From contig CALEDV010000027.1 of NCBI GenBank assembly GCA_937949555.1, positions 27,733 through 91,732 of the forward strand: DNA of 64,000 nucleotides, written 5' to 3'. Positions 26,467-33,921 of this stretch are shown here, piece by piece. This DNA comes from an uncultured bacterium (GTDB taxonomy: Bacteria > Nitrospirota > Thermodesulfovibrionia > Thermodesulfovibrionales > Dissulfurispiraceae). The notes under the pieces are model-generated. The model saw nothing but the letters and a program-made list of their open reading frames with translations. It was not told the DNA's origin and ran no database searches. Each line of letters starts with the position of its first letter. Within the stretch, counting starts at the first letter, position 1. The position numbers were made by a program, and so were the translations under genes.

Positions 26467-27278
26467 TACTTGGTATCCTCCTTTTCAGTCTCTTTCTCCT
26501 CAGGGTCTGTTTTTTTTGCAAATATCTTAGATATCCATATGCCTACCTCATATAGCAGTATCATGGGGACAGCCATGAGTGTTTGGTTGAAGGCATCAGG
26601 AGTAGGAGTTAAAAAGGCTGCAAATATGAAAGCAAACAAAATAGAATATTTTCTATGTTTGGCAAGGGTTTCAGTACTAACTATACCAAAGCGTGTAAGA
26701 AAGAAAATAAGAACCGGCAATTCAAATACTGCGCCAAAGGCTAATATGAACTTCAGGCAGAAGTCCACATAATGACCTACTGACAGCATTGGCATAAGCA
26801 CATCACCGGTCTTATAACCCAGCAAAAAGGACAGGGCAAAGGGCAAAACTATAAAAAAACAGAAAGAGGCGCCAGCAAGAAAAAGCACAGTGGTTGAGAA
26901 TATAAAAGGCACTGCATATTTGCGCTCCCTTGGCATTAGTCCAGGGGATACAAATTTCCAGAAATTGTAAAAGATTACAGGCAGGGCAAAGGCAAACCCT
27001 GATACAAGAGAGACCTTGATGCTCATCCAGAATGCCTCTGCCGGGGCAAGGAAGACCAGTTTTGTAGCCTGCAATTTATCCTTTGGGGCAAAATACATAT
27101 ACATCTTTTTTATAGAAAAATCCAATTCATATCTCAAAGGGAACATTATAAATCTAAAAAGTTCTTCAGAATAGGCAAAACAAACAGAAAATGTAACAAG
27201 CAGGGCAACTAAGGATAGGACAATACGCTTCCTGAGCTCACCTAAATGCTCAGTGAGGGGCATCTTAGAATCTTCCAT
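26466..27278 (-). CDS. tatC: Sec-independent protein translocase TatC
   Basis: A 270-residue inner-membrane protein with six hydrophobic segments, the receptor for twin-arginine signal peptides. The N-terminus MPLTEHLGELRKRIVLSLVALLV contains the conserved ELRxR signal-binding site, and the loop VSPGLMPRERKYAVPF with Glu is family-typical, as is FLTPTPDAFNQTLMAVPMILLYE in the last helices. It directly follows tatA with no intergenic space. The C-terminal tail is charged (DPEEKETEKEDTK). TatA and TatC without a separate TatB make a minimal system. Confidence 0.96.
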   Translation of the reverse strand: MEDSKMPLTEHLGELRKRIVLSLVALLVTFSVCFAYSEELFRFIMFPLRYELDFSIKKMYMYFAPKDKLQATKLVFLAPAEAFWMSIKVSLVSGFAFALPVIFYNFWKFVSPGLMPRERKYAVPFIFSTTVLFLAGASFCFFIVLPFALSFLLGYKTGDVLMPMLSVGHYVDFCLKFILAFGAVFELPVLIFFLTRFGIVSTETLAKHRKYSILFAFIFAAFLTPTPDAFNQTLMAVPMILLYEVGIWISKIFAKKTDPEEKETEKEDTK

Positions 27279-27608
27279 TTAAGGGCTCGTTGAATCTCCT
27301 TTTTGATTTTTACCTACATCCCCTTGATTATTTTGCTGTTTAGCTTCATCCTGTGTTTCCGAGGACTCTTTTGTAGGAGGGTCATCAAAGGCGCTGTATA
27401 ATTTATTTTTAAACTCAATCGGATCTACCGCGGGCTTAATGTCCTTAACCTCCTCATGGATCTGATCCCTTACATTGTCCATCGCCTTCTTGAGTTCTCC
27501 AATACCCTTGCCAAGGGTCTTGCCAATCTCAGGCAGCCTCTTAGGACCAAAAACAATCAGAGCAACCACAAAAATAATTACAAGTTCTTGAAAACCTATG
27601 TCAAACAT
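27279..27608 (-). CDS. tatA: Sec-independent protein translocase TatA/TatB
   Basis: A 109-residue single-span protein: a short periplasmic end, a membrane helix (ELVIIFVVALIVFGP), the hinge FGPKRLPEIGKTLGKGIGELKKA, then an amphipathic helix and an acidic disordered tail. These features define the TatA/TatB family, which forms the translocation pore with TatC. The sequence alone does not separate TatA from TatB; it is the only copy next to tatC and may serve both roles. Confidence 0.93.
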   Translation of the reverse strand: MFDIGFQELVIIFVVALIVFGPKRLPEIGKTLGKGIGELKKAMDNVRDQIHEEVKDIKPAVDPIEFKNKLYSAFDDPPTKESSETQDEAKQQNNQGDVGKNQKGDSTSP

Positions 27609-28132
27609 AGATTAATAATACACAAAGCCAGAACAAGTATGCAAGACAAGCGCATAACCCAAATCCCGATATATTAAATAGCGATAACCTCTATAAAAGG
27701 GATAAGAGGCAGATTTTCATCGATAAGATTTTTTCATCTACTAAATCACCTCTAAAAGATTACTCCTAAGATAAAAACCCCATCCTCTTACTTGAACCTG
27801 CCTATTTAGAATGCACTTCGCCCTATCTTTAAGACATCGGAGCCTTGCCTTCCCTGTAAAATTCCTTTTGCCAAAAGGTGAGATAATTGCAAGATTAGCA
27901 AGCGATAAGGGCAATAGGTTTTCATGTGACAAGCAATAGACCAGTAGGAGGAGGGTTTACTCCTACCCCTTTTTGTTGAAATGACCTCAGATCATGCAGG
28001 GTTAAGATTATTATGGGTAAACCCATAGGATGCCCCTACTAATATTTCAAGACCTGACCCCCATATCTTGGCATTGACAAAAAGGACGCAATCTAATATA
28101 ATGATATCCAATTTCAATAAAAGGAGGTGATA
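27609..28132. other. 524-base intergenic region with hairpins and one REP end
   Basis: This region separates divergent tatA and the cytochrome gene and must hold promoters for both. No coding frame looks convincing. Two hairpins are clear: GTAGGAG/CTCCTAC (27944-27966) followed by CCCCTTTTT, and TATGGG-TAAA-CCCATA around 28012-28028. A solo copy of the RAYT/REP end, ATTTCAAGACCTGACCCC, lies at 28044-28061. The ribosome-binding site AAGGAGGTGA at 28121-28130 belongs to the cytochrome gene. Confidence 0.6.
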
Positions 28133-28576
28133 ATGGTGAAGGTGGTGCTCTCAATGGTTGTAATAGTCTTGCTGAGCAGCTCTGTTGGGGCAGAGGAGAT
28201 AACCTACAGAAAACACATTAAGCCCCTATTTGATGCTAAGTGTGTATCCTGTCATGGAAAGGATGCAGCCCCTGAGTACTATGCCTTTAAAGAGGAGAAG
28301 GACAAGTGGATGTCAAAAGGACAGGGCATGAGGATGGATACCTACAGTCATCTGGTGTTTTATACGGCCTGGCCAGATACTGGGGCGCTTATGAGAAGGC
28401 TTGATGATGGCAAGACAACCGGTAATGCAGGCAACATGTATCAGTACCTGGGTTCTACCGAAGAGGAGAGACAGAGCAATCTCAAGATCTTTAAGGATTG
28501 GGTAGGTAACTGGACTCCGAAGAGGTGGAAGGAGATCACAAAAGAAGACATGGACCGCATAAAGGTCAAATATTAA
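28133..28576 (+). CDS. Periplasmic monohaem c-type cytochrome
   Basis: A 147-residue secreted protein. Residues 1-22 are a Sec signal peptide (VKVVLSMVVIVLLSSSVGAEE) and the single haem attachment motif CVSCH follows soon after in HIKPLFDAKCVSCHGKDAAPEY. The remaining sequence contains repeated Trp/Tyr-rich stretches (YTAWPDTGALMRRL, KDWVGNWTPKRW) and Met residues that could be the sixth haem ligand. This arrangement is found in small cytochromes of sulfur- and metal-metabolising bacteria; the partner is unknown. The start chosen is ATG 28133 rather than GTG 28127, because the latter lies inside the ribosome-binding site. A rho-independent terminator follows. Confidence 0.87.
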   Translation: MVKVVLSMVVIVLLSSSVGAEEITYRKHIKPLFDAKCVSCHGKDAAPEYYAFKEEKDKWMSKGQGMRMDTYSHLVFYTAWPDTGALMRRLDDGKTTGNAGNMYQYLGSTEEERQSNLKIFKDWVGNWTPKRWKEITKEDMDRIKVKY

Positions 28577-28582
28577 TTTCTC

Positions 28583-28615
28583 AAAAGGGAGGGGTATTTA
28601 CCTTGCCCTTTTTTT
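28583..28615 (+). terminator. Rho-independent terminator after the cytochrome gene
   Basis: AAAAGGG (28583-28589) pairs with CCCTTTT (28606-28612), with an inner GGGGU/ACCUU extension around an AUUU loop, followed directly by a T run to 28615. It isolates the cytochrome gene from the Com-like gene. Confidence 0.8.
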
Positions 28616-28690
28616 AGGTAGAAATTGAAACTTAATATCATTATCTTTAAAGTTTGTATTTTCAAGGGGTACATTTTCTTGTTAGCCGGG

Positions 28691-28768
28691 ATGGACAGAC
28701 CTCAGAGGAAGGTTAATGGGCCAAAGGATCAGCAATGCAAGAGGATGAGAGGTCTTAGCTCGTTATGA
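28691..28768 (+). CDS. Possible 25-codon leader ORF upstream of the Com-like gene
   Basis: ATG 28691 opens a 25-codon frame rich in Arg and Lys whose TGA (28766-28768) overlaps the ATG of the next gene (28765). The same stretch can form a stem between AGACCTC and GAGGTCT. It may be a coupled leader peptide or simply part of a structured 5' untranslated region. No strong ribosome-binding site is seen. Confidence 0.3.
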   Translation: MDRPQRKVNGPKDQQCKRMRGLSSL

Positions 28769-28959
28769 GAGAGATAAGATGCAAAAGATGTCACCGCCTT
28801 TTGATGAAGGGTACAGTGATTGTAGTTGAGATTAAATGCCCTAAATGTGGATGCATACAGAATATCAAAAGGACTGAGCCTGCTTCAGGGGCGCTGCAAG
28901 CGCCTACACTTGTAGAGGATCCCGAATCCCTTACACATAATAACCGCAAAGGAGGGTAA
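28765..28959 (+). CDS. Com-like zinc-ribbon protein
   Basis: A 64-residue protein whose first half (REIRCKRCHRLLMKG ... EIKCPKCGCIQNI) has two CxxC pairs spaced like the zinc finger of phage Mu Com, the RNA-binding translational activator of mom. The second half is unstructured. Com-family genes occur in many bacterial chromosomes outside prophages; none of the surrounding genes is phage-like. It ends five bases before the outer-membrane protein gene, whose ribosome-binding site AAAGGAGG overlaps its last codons, so control of that gene's translation is a plausible but untested role. Confidence 0.75.
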   Translation: MREIRCKRCHRLLMKGTVIVVEIKCPKCGCIQNIKRTEPASGALQAPTLVEDPESLTHNNRKGG

Positions 28960-28963
28960 CTGG

Positions 28964-29767
28964 ATGATGTTTAAAGGCTTAAATTTGAGGATCAATGTAG
29001 TTTTAGCTATTTTGTTTTTCAGTTTTGGTTTTCTTTGTGACACCGCTTTTGCTATTCACCCATTAATTACTGATGACACAGGCACACAGGGTAAAGGTAA
29101 GGCTCAGATTGAATTGAACGCAGAGTTTCCATATGACAGGGAGGATGAAGATGGTGTTAAGGTTAAAAAGACAGGTGCAGAAATAACCGCACTAGTTTCA
29201 TACGGATTATGGGACAATGCGGATTTAGTACTTGCACTGCCTTACAAAAGGCATAAAGAGACGGAAGATGGGATTAAGCGGTCTGATGAAAAAGGACCTT
29301 CAGATCTATCAATAGAGCTGAAATGGAGGTTTTATCAGACAGAAGATAACTGGAGTTTTGCCTTTAAACCAATGCTCACATTGCCTACAGGCGATTATGA
29401 AAAGGGGCTTGGCGCCGGGAAGGTCACTGGTGGCCTGTTCCTGATCTCCACAACAAAAAAAGACCCCTTTTTCTTTCACTTCAATCTCGGCTATGTTTAC
29501 AACAACAATAGGATTGATGAATTAAAGCACCTCTGGCACATCTCAGCCGCCGCAGAGTTAGAGTTAAAGAACGACCTTAAGATTGTAGGCAACCTGGGTT
29601 TACAGAAAAATCCAGAGAGGTCGTCGGATAATACCCTTGCTTTCGCCATAGGAGGGCTTATATATGCCATCTCTGAAAGTATCGATATAGACTTTGGTAT
29701 AAAGACAGGGCTCACCAAGAGCGCAACTGATCTTGCAGTACTTACAGGCATAACAATGAGGTTTTAG
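28964..29767 (+). CDS. Outer-membrane beta-barrel protein (MetA_phenol-deg/transporter-like)
   Basis: A 267-residue exported protein. Residues 1-30 are a signal peptide (VVLAILFFSFGFLCDTAFA). The mature protein begins AIHPLITDDTGTQGKGKAQIELN, a characteristic opening of the outer-membrane family annotated as phenol-degradation MetA-like or generic transporter, followed by alternating beta strands (GLWDNADLVLALPYKRH, FKPMLTLPTGDY) and a terminal aromatic residue (GITMRF), the signal for BAM insertion. Members often sit near metal transport genes; here feoB follows. The specific solute is unknown. Confidence 0.8.
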   Translation: MMFKGLNLRINVVLAILFFSFGFLCDTAFAIHPLITDDTGTQGKGKAQIELNAEFPYDREDEDGVKVKKTGAEITALVSYGLWDNADLVLALPYKRHKETEDGIKRSDEKGPSDLSIELKWRFYQTEDNWSFAFKPMLTLPTGDYEKGLGAGKVTGGLFLISTTKKDPFFFHFNLGYVYNNNRIDELKHLWHISAAAELELKNDLKIVGNLGLQKNPERSSDNTLAFAIGGLIYAISESIDIDFGIKTGLTKSATDLAVLTGITMRF

Positions 29768-29962
29768 TGATGTACCATCTTTCATTGCACTATCAGGGAC
29801 ACCCAGAGGTGGGCTTATAATTCAAATAAGGATACCTATTGATACTGTAACCCTCTTCAGAGGTGCCCCCGGTAGATAGTTAGAGGGAAAGCTCTACAAA
29901 CCCATGAATGTCGCGAGCAACGTTACTTAATAACAGAAAAATCCTAAAGGGAGGTTTGTTTC
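29768..29962 (+). promoter_or_regulatory. 195-base leader upstream of feoB with several hairpins
   Basis: No gene is seen. Potential stems include ACCCA/UGGG around 29800, CCUC-UUCA-GAGG around 29855, UAGAG/CUCUA around 29880-29898, and a longer pairing of GGGACAC with GUGCCCC. The density of short hairpins suggests a structured 5' leader for feoB, but it does not match a riboswitch class I can recognise. The ribosome-binding site AGGGAGG precedes ATG 29963. Confidence 0.35.
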
Positions 29963-32188
29963 ATGTCAATTTTTAAAAAGAAAAAGACCTGTAATGTACA
30001 GGGTTCCGATCCAAATTCCTGCATAAAGACTGTTGCCTTGGTAGGTAGCCCTAATGTAGGCAAGAGCGTATTGTTTAATGCCCTAACAGGATCCTATGTT
30101 ACCGTATCCAATTATCCAGGCACATCGGTAGATGTGACAAGGGGGAGGGCTCAGATTAATAGAGAGACCTATGAGATCATAGACACCCCAGGCATGTATT
30201 CATTAATGCCCATCACCGAAGAAGAGCGGGTTGCAAGGACAATACTGCTTAGAGAGTCACCGAATGTGGTCATCCACGTGGTTGATGCAAGACTCCTGGA
30301 GCGTATGCTCCCTATGACTATCCAGCTTATTGAGGCCAACCTGCCTCTGATACTTGTGCTGAATATCATTGATGAGACCGAGAGATTAGGTATAAAAATA
30401 GATACAGCCTTACTTAGAAAGAGGCTTGGGATACCTGTAATAGAGGCTGCTAGTGTAAAAAAAAGGGGGATCGAAGAGATAAAGGCTGCTATTGAATATG
30501 TGTCTAACAATAGCACCTTTTACAATTCAGATATAGGACAGCCTATCTCATCCATTGCCTCGAGGTTAAAGGGGTCTTACAATCTGCTGCCTAAGATTAC
30601 TATTGCCAAACTCCTTGTGCAGGGAGACAAGAAGATCCATGAGTTAGTTAAAAATAGGGAGGGGGCTGGTTATAACCAGATAATAGAGGCCATAAATGAT
30701 GAAATCCACCAGGGCAGGTCTCCATCTCCAATGTACCTACACAACAGTTCCATAAGCCTCAATTACAGCGCAGGGATTGAAAAGGACATCCAGTCCATTG
30801 CAGCGATGTTAAGGGGAGATTACAGGCTCTCAAAGAAGACCATTGCCACACTACTTATGCAAGGGGACAAAGAGATAACAGAGTTGGTTATGCATCAGGA
30901 GGCAGAACGATACGATCAAATATCCAGGTTAGTTAAAGACAAGATCTACGAAAGGAGAGGTTCTTTTAATCTGTCTCTCTCTATTGAACGAAAAAACATG
31001 GTGTCTGAGATAATGAGAGATGTATTTAAGGTGCCTGATGATAGGAAACAGACCTTTTCTGATAGGCTATCGAGGTGGTGTGTGAATCCCCTTACAGGCA
31101 TACCCCTTTTACTTATTGTCTTGTACTTTGGGTTGTATCAGTTTGTTGGTGTCTTTGGCGCTGGCACCGTTGTGGATTTCGTTGAGGAAGGTTTTTTTGA
31201 GGAACTATTTAATCCATGGATTACTGAGTTAGTTACAGGCCTCATCTCCTGGGAGCTTTTTCAAGAATTGATTATAGGAGAATACGGTGTAGCAACCTTA
31301 GGTCTGCGCTATGCAGTAGGCATCATACTCCCTATTGTAGGGACATTTTTTCTATTCTTTGCTATCCTTGAAGATAGTGGTTATCTGCCAAGGCTTGCGT
31401 TAATGGTGGATCTGATATTTAAACGTTTAGGACTGTCGGGCCGAGCTGTAATCCCAATAGTTTTAGGGCTCGGATGTGATACTATGGCTACAATGGTAAC
31501 AAGGACCCTTGAGACTTCAAGGGAGCGGATCATCGCTACAGTCTTGCTGGCCCTCGCTATACCTTGTTCTGCCCAAATGGGGGTTATTCTTGGGTTGTTA
31601 TCACAGACGCAATGGGGCCTTATTGTCTGGGGAGGCACCATAGCCCTATTATTTGTGATGGTTGGCACTGTTTCAGCAAAGATACTGCCTGGCAACAAGC
31701 CTATATTTTATATGGAGCTACCACCCATGAGGATACCACAGTTATCAAATGTCTTGACAAAGACTTACAGCAAGATGAAGTGGTATTTCTTTGAGATATT
31801 ACCTCTATTTTTGTTGATCTCTGTCATACTTTGGTTTGGCAAGATAACGAACCTATTAGATAGGCTGGTAGAATGGGTCAGTCCATTGATGTCCTTGATT
31901 GGCTTACCCAGAGAGGCAGCAGTGGCCTTCATCTTTGGTTTTTTCAGAAGGGATTACGGGGCAGCGGGTCTGTTTGACCTACAAACCAATGGTCTTCTGG
32001 ATCCTAAACAACTTGTAGTGGCAGCAGTTACCTTGACGCTCTTTATACCCTGCGTTGCCCAATTTTTAGTAATGAGGAAAGAGCGTGGCTTGAAAACCGC
32101 GATGTTGATAGTGCTTTTTGTAAGCACCATAGCCTTAATGAGCGGCTTTCTGCTCAATAAAATACTCACATTGGTCGACATAGTATAG
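29963..32188 (+). CDS. feoB: Ferrous iron transporter FeoB with duplicated helical insert
   Basis: A 741-residue inner-membrane Fe(II) permease. Residues 22-190 are the cytosolic G domain: P-loop GSPNVGKS (28-35), switch YPGTSVD, DTPG (74-77), and G4 motif NIID (134-137). Residues 370-741 hold the two Gate-like membrane halves; expected Cys motifs are altered to GLGCDTMATM and IPCSAQ, a variant seen in one FeoB subgroup, and the second gate has IPCVAQF. Between them, residues ~195-345 contain two similar ~75-residue helical repeats (SIASRLKGSYNL ... LLVQGDKKIHELV and SIAAMLRGDYRL ... LLMQGDKEITELV), an internal duplication of the GDI-like linker. A DtxR-FeoA gene follows. Confidence 0.95.
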   Translation: MSIFKKKKTCNVQGSDPNSCIKTVALVGSPNVGKSVLFNALTGSYVTVSNYPGTSVDVTRGRAQINRETYEIIDTPGMYSLMPITEEERVARTILLRESPNVVIHVVDARLLERMLPMTIQLIEANLPLILVLNIIDETERLGIKIDTALLRKRLGIPVIEAASVKKRGIEEIKAAIEYVSNNSTFYNSDIGQPISSIASRLKGSYNLLPKITIAKLLVQGDKKIHELVKNREGAGYNQIIEAINDEIHQGRSPSPMYLHNSSISLNYSAGIEKDIQSIAAMLRGDYRLSKKTIATLLMQGDKEITELVMHQEAERYDQISRLVKDKIYERRGSFNLSLSIERKNMVSEIMRDVFKVPDDRKQTFSDRLSRWCVNPLTGIPLLLIVLYFGLYQFVGVFGAGTVVDFVEEGFFEELFNPWITELVTGLISWELFQELIIGEYGVATLGLRYAVGIILPIVGTFFLFFAILEDSGYLPRLALMVDLIFKRLGLSGRAVIPIVLGLGCDTMATMVTRTLETSRERIIATVLLALAIPCSAQMGVILGLLSQTQWGLIVWGGTIALLFVMVGTVSAKILPGNKPIFYMELPPMRIPQLSNVLTKTYSKMKWYFFEILPLFLLISVILWFGKITNLLDRLVEWVSPLMSLIGLPREAAVAFIFGFFRRDYGAAGLFDLQTNGLLDPKQLVVAAVTLTLFIPCVAQFLVMRKERGLKTAMLIVLFVSTIALMSGFLLNKILTLVDIV

Positions 32189-32290
32189 CCTCTTTGCAAT
32201 AACAAGTGTATGCCCTTGTTTTTACAGGGCTGACTGATCAATAGAGGAGGTTCGTTATTTAACCAAAATCATTAAAAAGGAGAGATGGGT

Positions 32291-32956
32291 ATGAAACTTA
32301 CAGATAAGGCAGAAGATATACTTGAGGCCCTTTGGTTTGCTGATGAAGAGGGGAGGGATATAGTATCTTATGAGGACATCCAGACAGACCCAAATGACGG
32401 TGTCGTTCAGAGCCTCCTTAACGAGGGGCTGATCGAGATCAAACCTGAAGGCCTGTGTTTTACAATCCAGGGCAAGATTGAGGGCAGACAGGTTATCAGG
32501 AGGCATAGATTGGCCGAGCTACTGATGAGGGATGTGTTAGACATATGGGATGACAGTCAAGAGGAGTGGGTTTGTAGGTTTGAACATCTACTTAAAGAGG
32601 GTGTGGATACAAAGATATGCACCTTGCTCAATCACCCCACAACCTGTCCCCATGGCAAGCCTATCCCGCCCGGCTCTTGCTGCGAACATGCTAAAGACTC
32701 TGGTGTCTACAATGTTCTGCCCCTTACCGAATTAAAGTCAGAAGACTCAGGACGTATTGCATACATTAAGACGAAGGAGCCCGAGAAGATGAATAAGCTC
32801 ATGGCAATGGGTGTACTGCCAGGCAATGATATTATGCTGATGCAGAGATTCCCTGCCTATATATTCAGGATCGGATACTCTGAATTTGCTATTGATGCAT
32901 CTATGGCAGAGGAGATCTATGTAAGGAGGATAAAGAGAATGGGGGTCAGGTCTTGA
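32291..32956 (+). CDS. DtxR-type regulator fused to a FeoA domain
   Basis: A protein of about 221 residues. The first ~65 residues are a winged helix (EDILEALWFADEE), followed by the DtxR dimerisation/metal domain (RRHRLAELLMRDVLDI, FEHLL, and HPTTCPHGKPIPPG). Residues ~145-215 are an SH3-like FeoA domain (GRIAYIKTKEPEKMNKLMAMGVLPGN). It is probably an iron-sensing repressor and FeoB partner. The start is ATG 32291, eight bases after AAAGGAG; ATG 32285 is too close. The last residues VRS and the stop codon are encoded by the left end of the inserted REP unit, so the original C-terminus was replaced. Confidence 0.88.
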   Translation: MKLTDKAEDILEALWFADEEGRDIVSYEDIQTDPNDGVVQSLLNEGLIEIKPEGLCFTIQGKIEGRQVIRRHRLAELLMRDVLDIWDDSQEEWVCRFEHLLKEGVDTKICTLLNHPTTCPHGKPIPPGSCCEHAKDSGVYNVLPLTELKSEDSGRIAYIKTKEPEKMNKLMAMGVLPGNDIMLMQRFPAYIFRIGYSEFAIDASMAEEIYVRRIKRMGVRS

Positions 32957-33870
32957 AATATAATGTAAAATTCTGTTATGGTTAACCTAAATGGCAAGAC
33001 CATTAAGGATAGAATATATTGGGGCACTATATCATGTAACCTCTCGAGGCAATGCCAAGGGCTCTATTTTCATAGACGATGGGGACAGGGATAAATTTTT
33101 AAAGATATTAAGCTCTGTTGTAAAAAAGCATGAGTGGTTATGTCACGGATACTGTTTGATGGACAACCATTATCATTTGTTAATTGAGACCCCAAAGGCA
33201 AATCTCTCTAAAGGGATGAGACAGTTAAATGGTGTTTATACGCAAACATTTAACAGGATACACGATAGAGTGGGTCATATATTTCAGGGAAGATACAAAG
33301 CCATATTAGTGGAGAAGGATGGTTATTTACTGGAACTATGTCGGTATATAGTATTGAACCCTGTAAGGGCAGGGATTGTTAAGGAGCCAGAAGATTGGAG
33401 ATGGAGCAGCTATCTTAGCACAGCGGGCATTGAGGGTGTGCCTGAGTATTTAACAGTTGACTGGATACTTGGCCAATTTGGAGGTATATGCAAAGAGGCA
33501 CAGGAAGGTTATAGGGCTTTTGTAAGGGCTGGGTTTGTAGAAGGGAGTCCATGGAAGAATCTGAGGGGGCAGATCCTGCTTGGCAGTGAAGGATTTACTG
33601 AAAAGTTCAGGGAGTTATTATCAAAGAGAGAAAAGACAAAAGAGATACCAAAGGCACAAAGGTATATAGGCAGACAGAATATAGATGAAATACTTAACAA
33701 AGAGGGAATGAAGGACAGGGAGATAAGGAATAGACAAATATATGAGGCAATAGTATTATACGGATATACACAAAAGGAGGTTGCAGAATATCTCGGGCTA
33801 CATTACACAACAATAAGCAAGGCATTAAGGGAGGTTGAACTTAAAAACTGACATTTCAAGACCTGACCCC
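32942..33870 (+). mobile_element. REPtron: RAYT transposase gene flanked by inverted REP ends
   Basis: The element is bounded by GGGGTCAGGTCTTGAAAT (32942-32959) and its exact inverted copy ATTTCAAGACCTGACCCC (33853-33870), and contains one transposase gene. It inserted into the 3' end of the DtxR-FeoA gene and upstream of acs. Related ends occur at 7880/8047 and 28044-28061. No target-site duplication is obvious, as expected for single-strand HUH transposition. Confidence 0.85.
32991..33851 (+). CDS. REP-associated tyrosine transposase (RAYT) with C-terminal HTH
   Basis: A 286-residue Y1/HUH single-strand endonuclease. The N-terminus MARPLRIEYIGALYHVTSRGN is typical; the metal-binding HUH motif is H60-Y61-H62 in MDNHYHLL, and the probable nucleophile is Tyr119 in CRYIVLNPVRAG, the family's YIxxNPVRAG motif. 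After the ~200-residue catalytic part there is a C-terminal helix-turn-helix (YGYTQKEVAEYLGLHYTTISKAL) resembling the DnaA-type DNA-binding helix pair, seen in the longer RAYT subgroup. The stop codon abuts the right REP end by one base. All catalytic motifs are intact, so it may be active. Confidence 0.95.
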   Translation: MARPLRIEYIGALYHVTSRGNAKGSIFIDDGDRDKFLKILSSVVKKHEWLCHGYCLMDNHYHLLIETPKANLSKGMRQLNGVYTQTFNRIHDRVGHIFQGRYKAILVEKDGYLLELCRYIVLNPVRAGIVKEPEDWRWSSYLSTAGIEGVPEYLTVDWILGQFGGICKEAQEGYRAFVRAGFVEGSPWKNLRGQILLGSEGFTEKFRELLSKREKTKEIPKAQRYIGRQNIDEILNKEGMKDREIRNRQIYEAIVLYGYTQKEVAEYLGLHYTTISKALREVELKN

Positions 33871-33921
33871 ATGCCGTTACAACGGCCTTAATTAAACAAT
33901 AAAAAATAAGGAGGATAAGGG

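Noticed and set aside
28684..28764. Riboswitch upstream of the Com-like gene
   Set aside because: The stem AGACCTC/GAGGTCT exists, but the sequence does not match any riboswitch class I can name; a leader ORF explains part of it.
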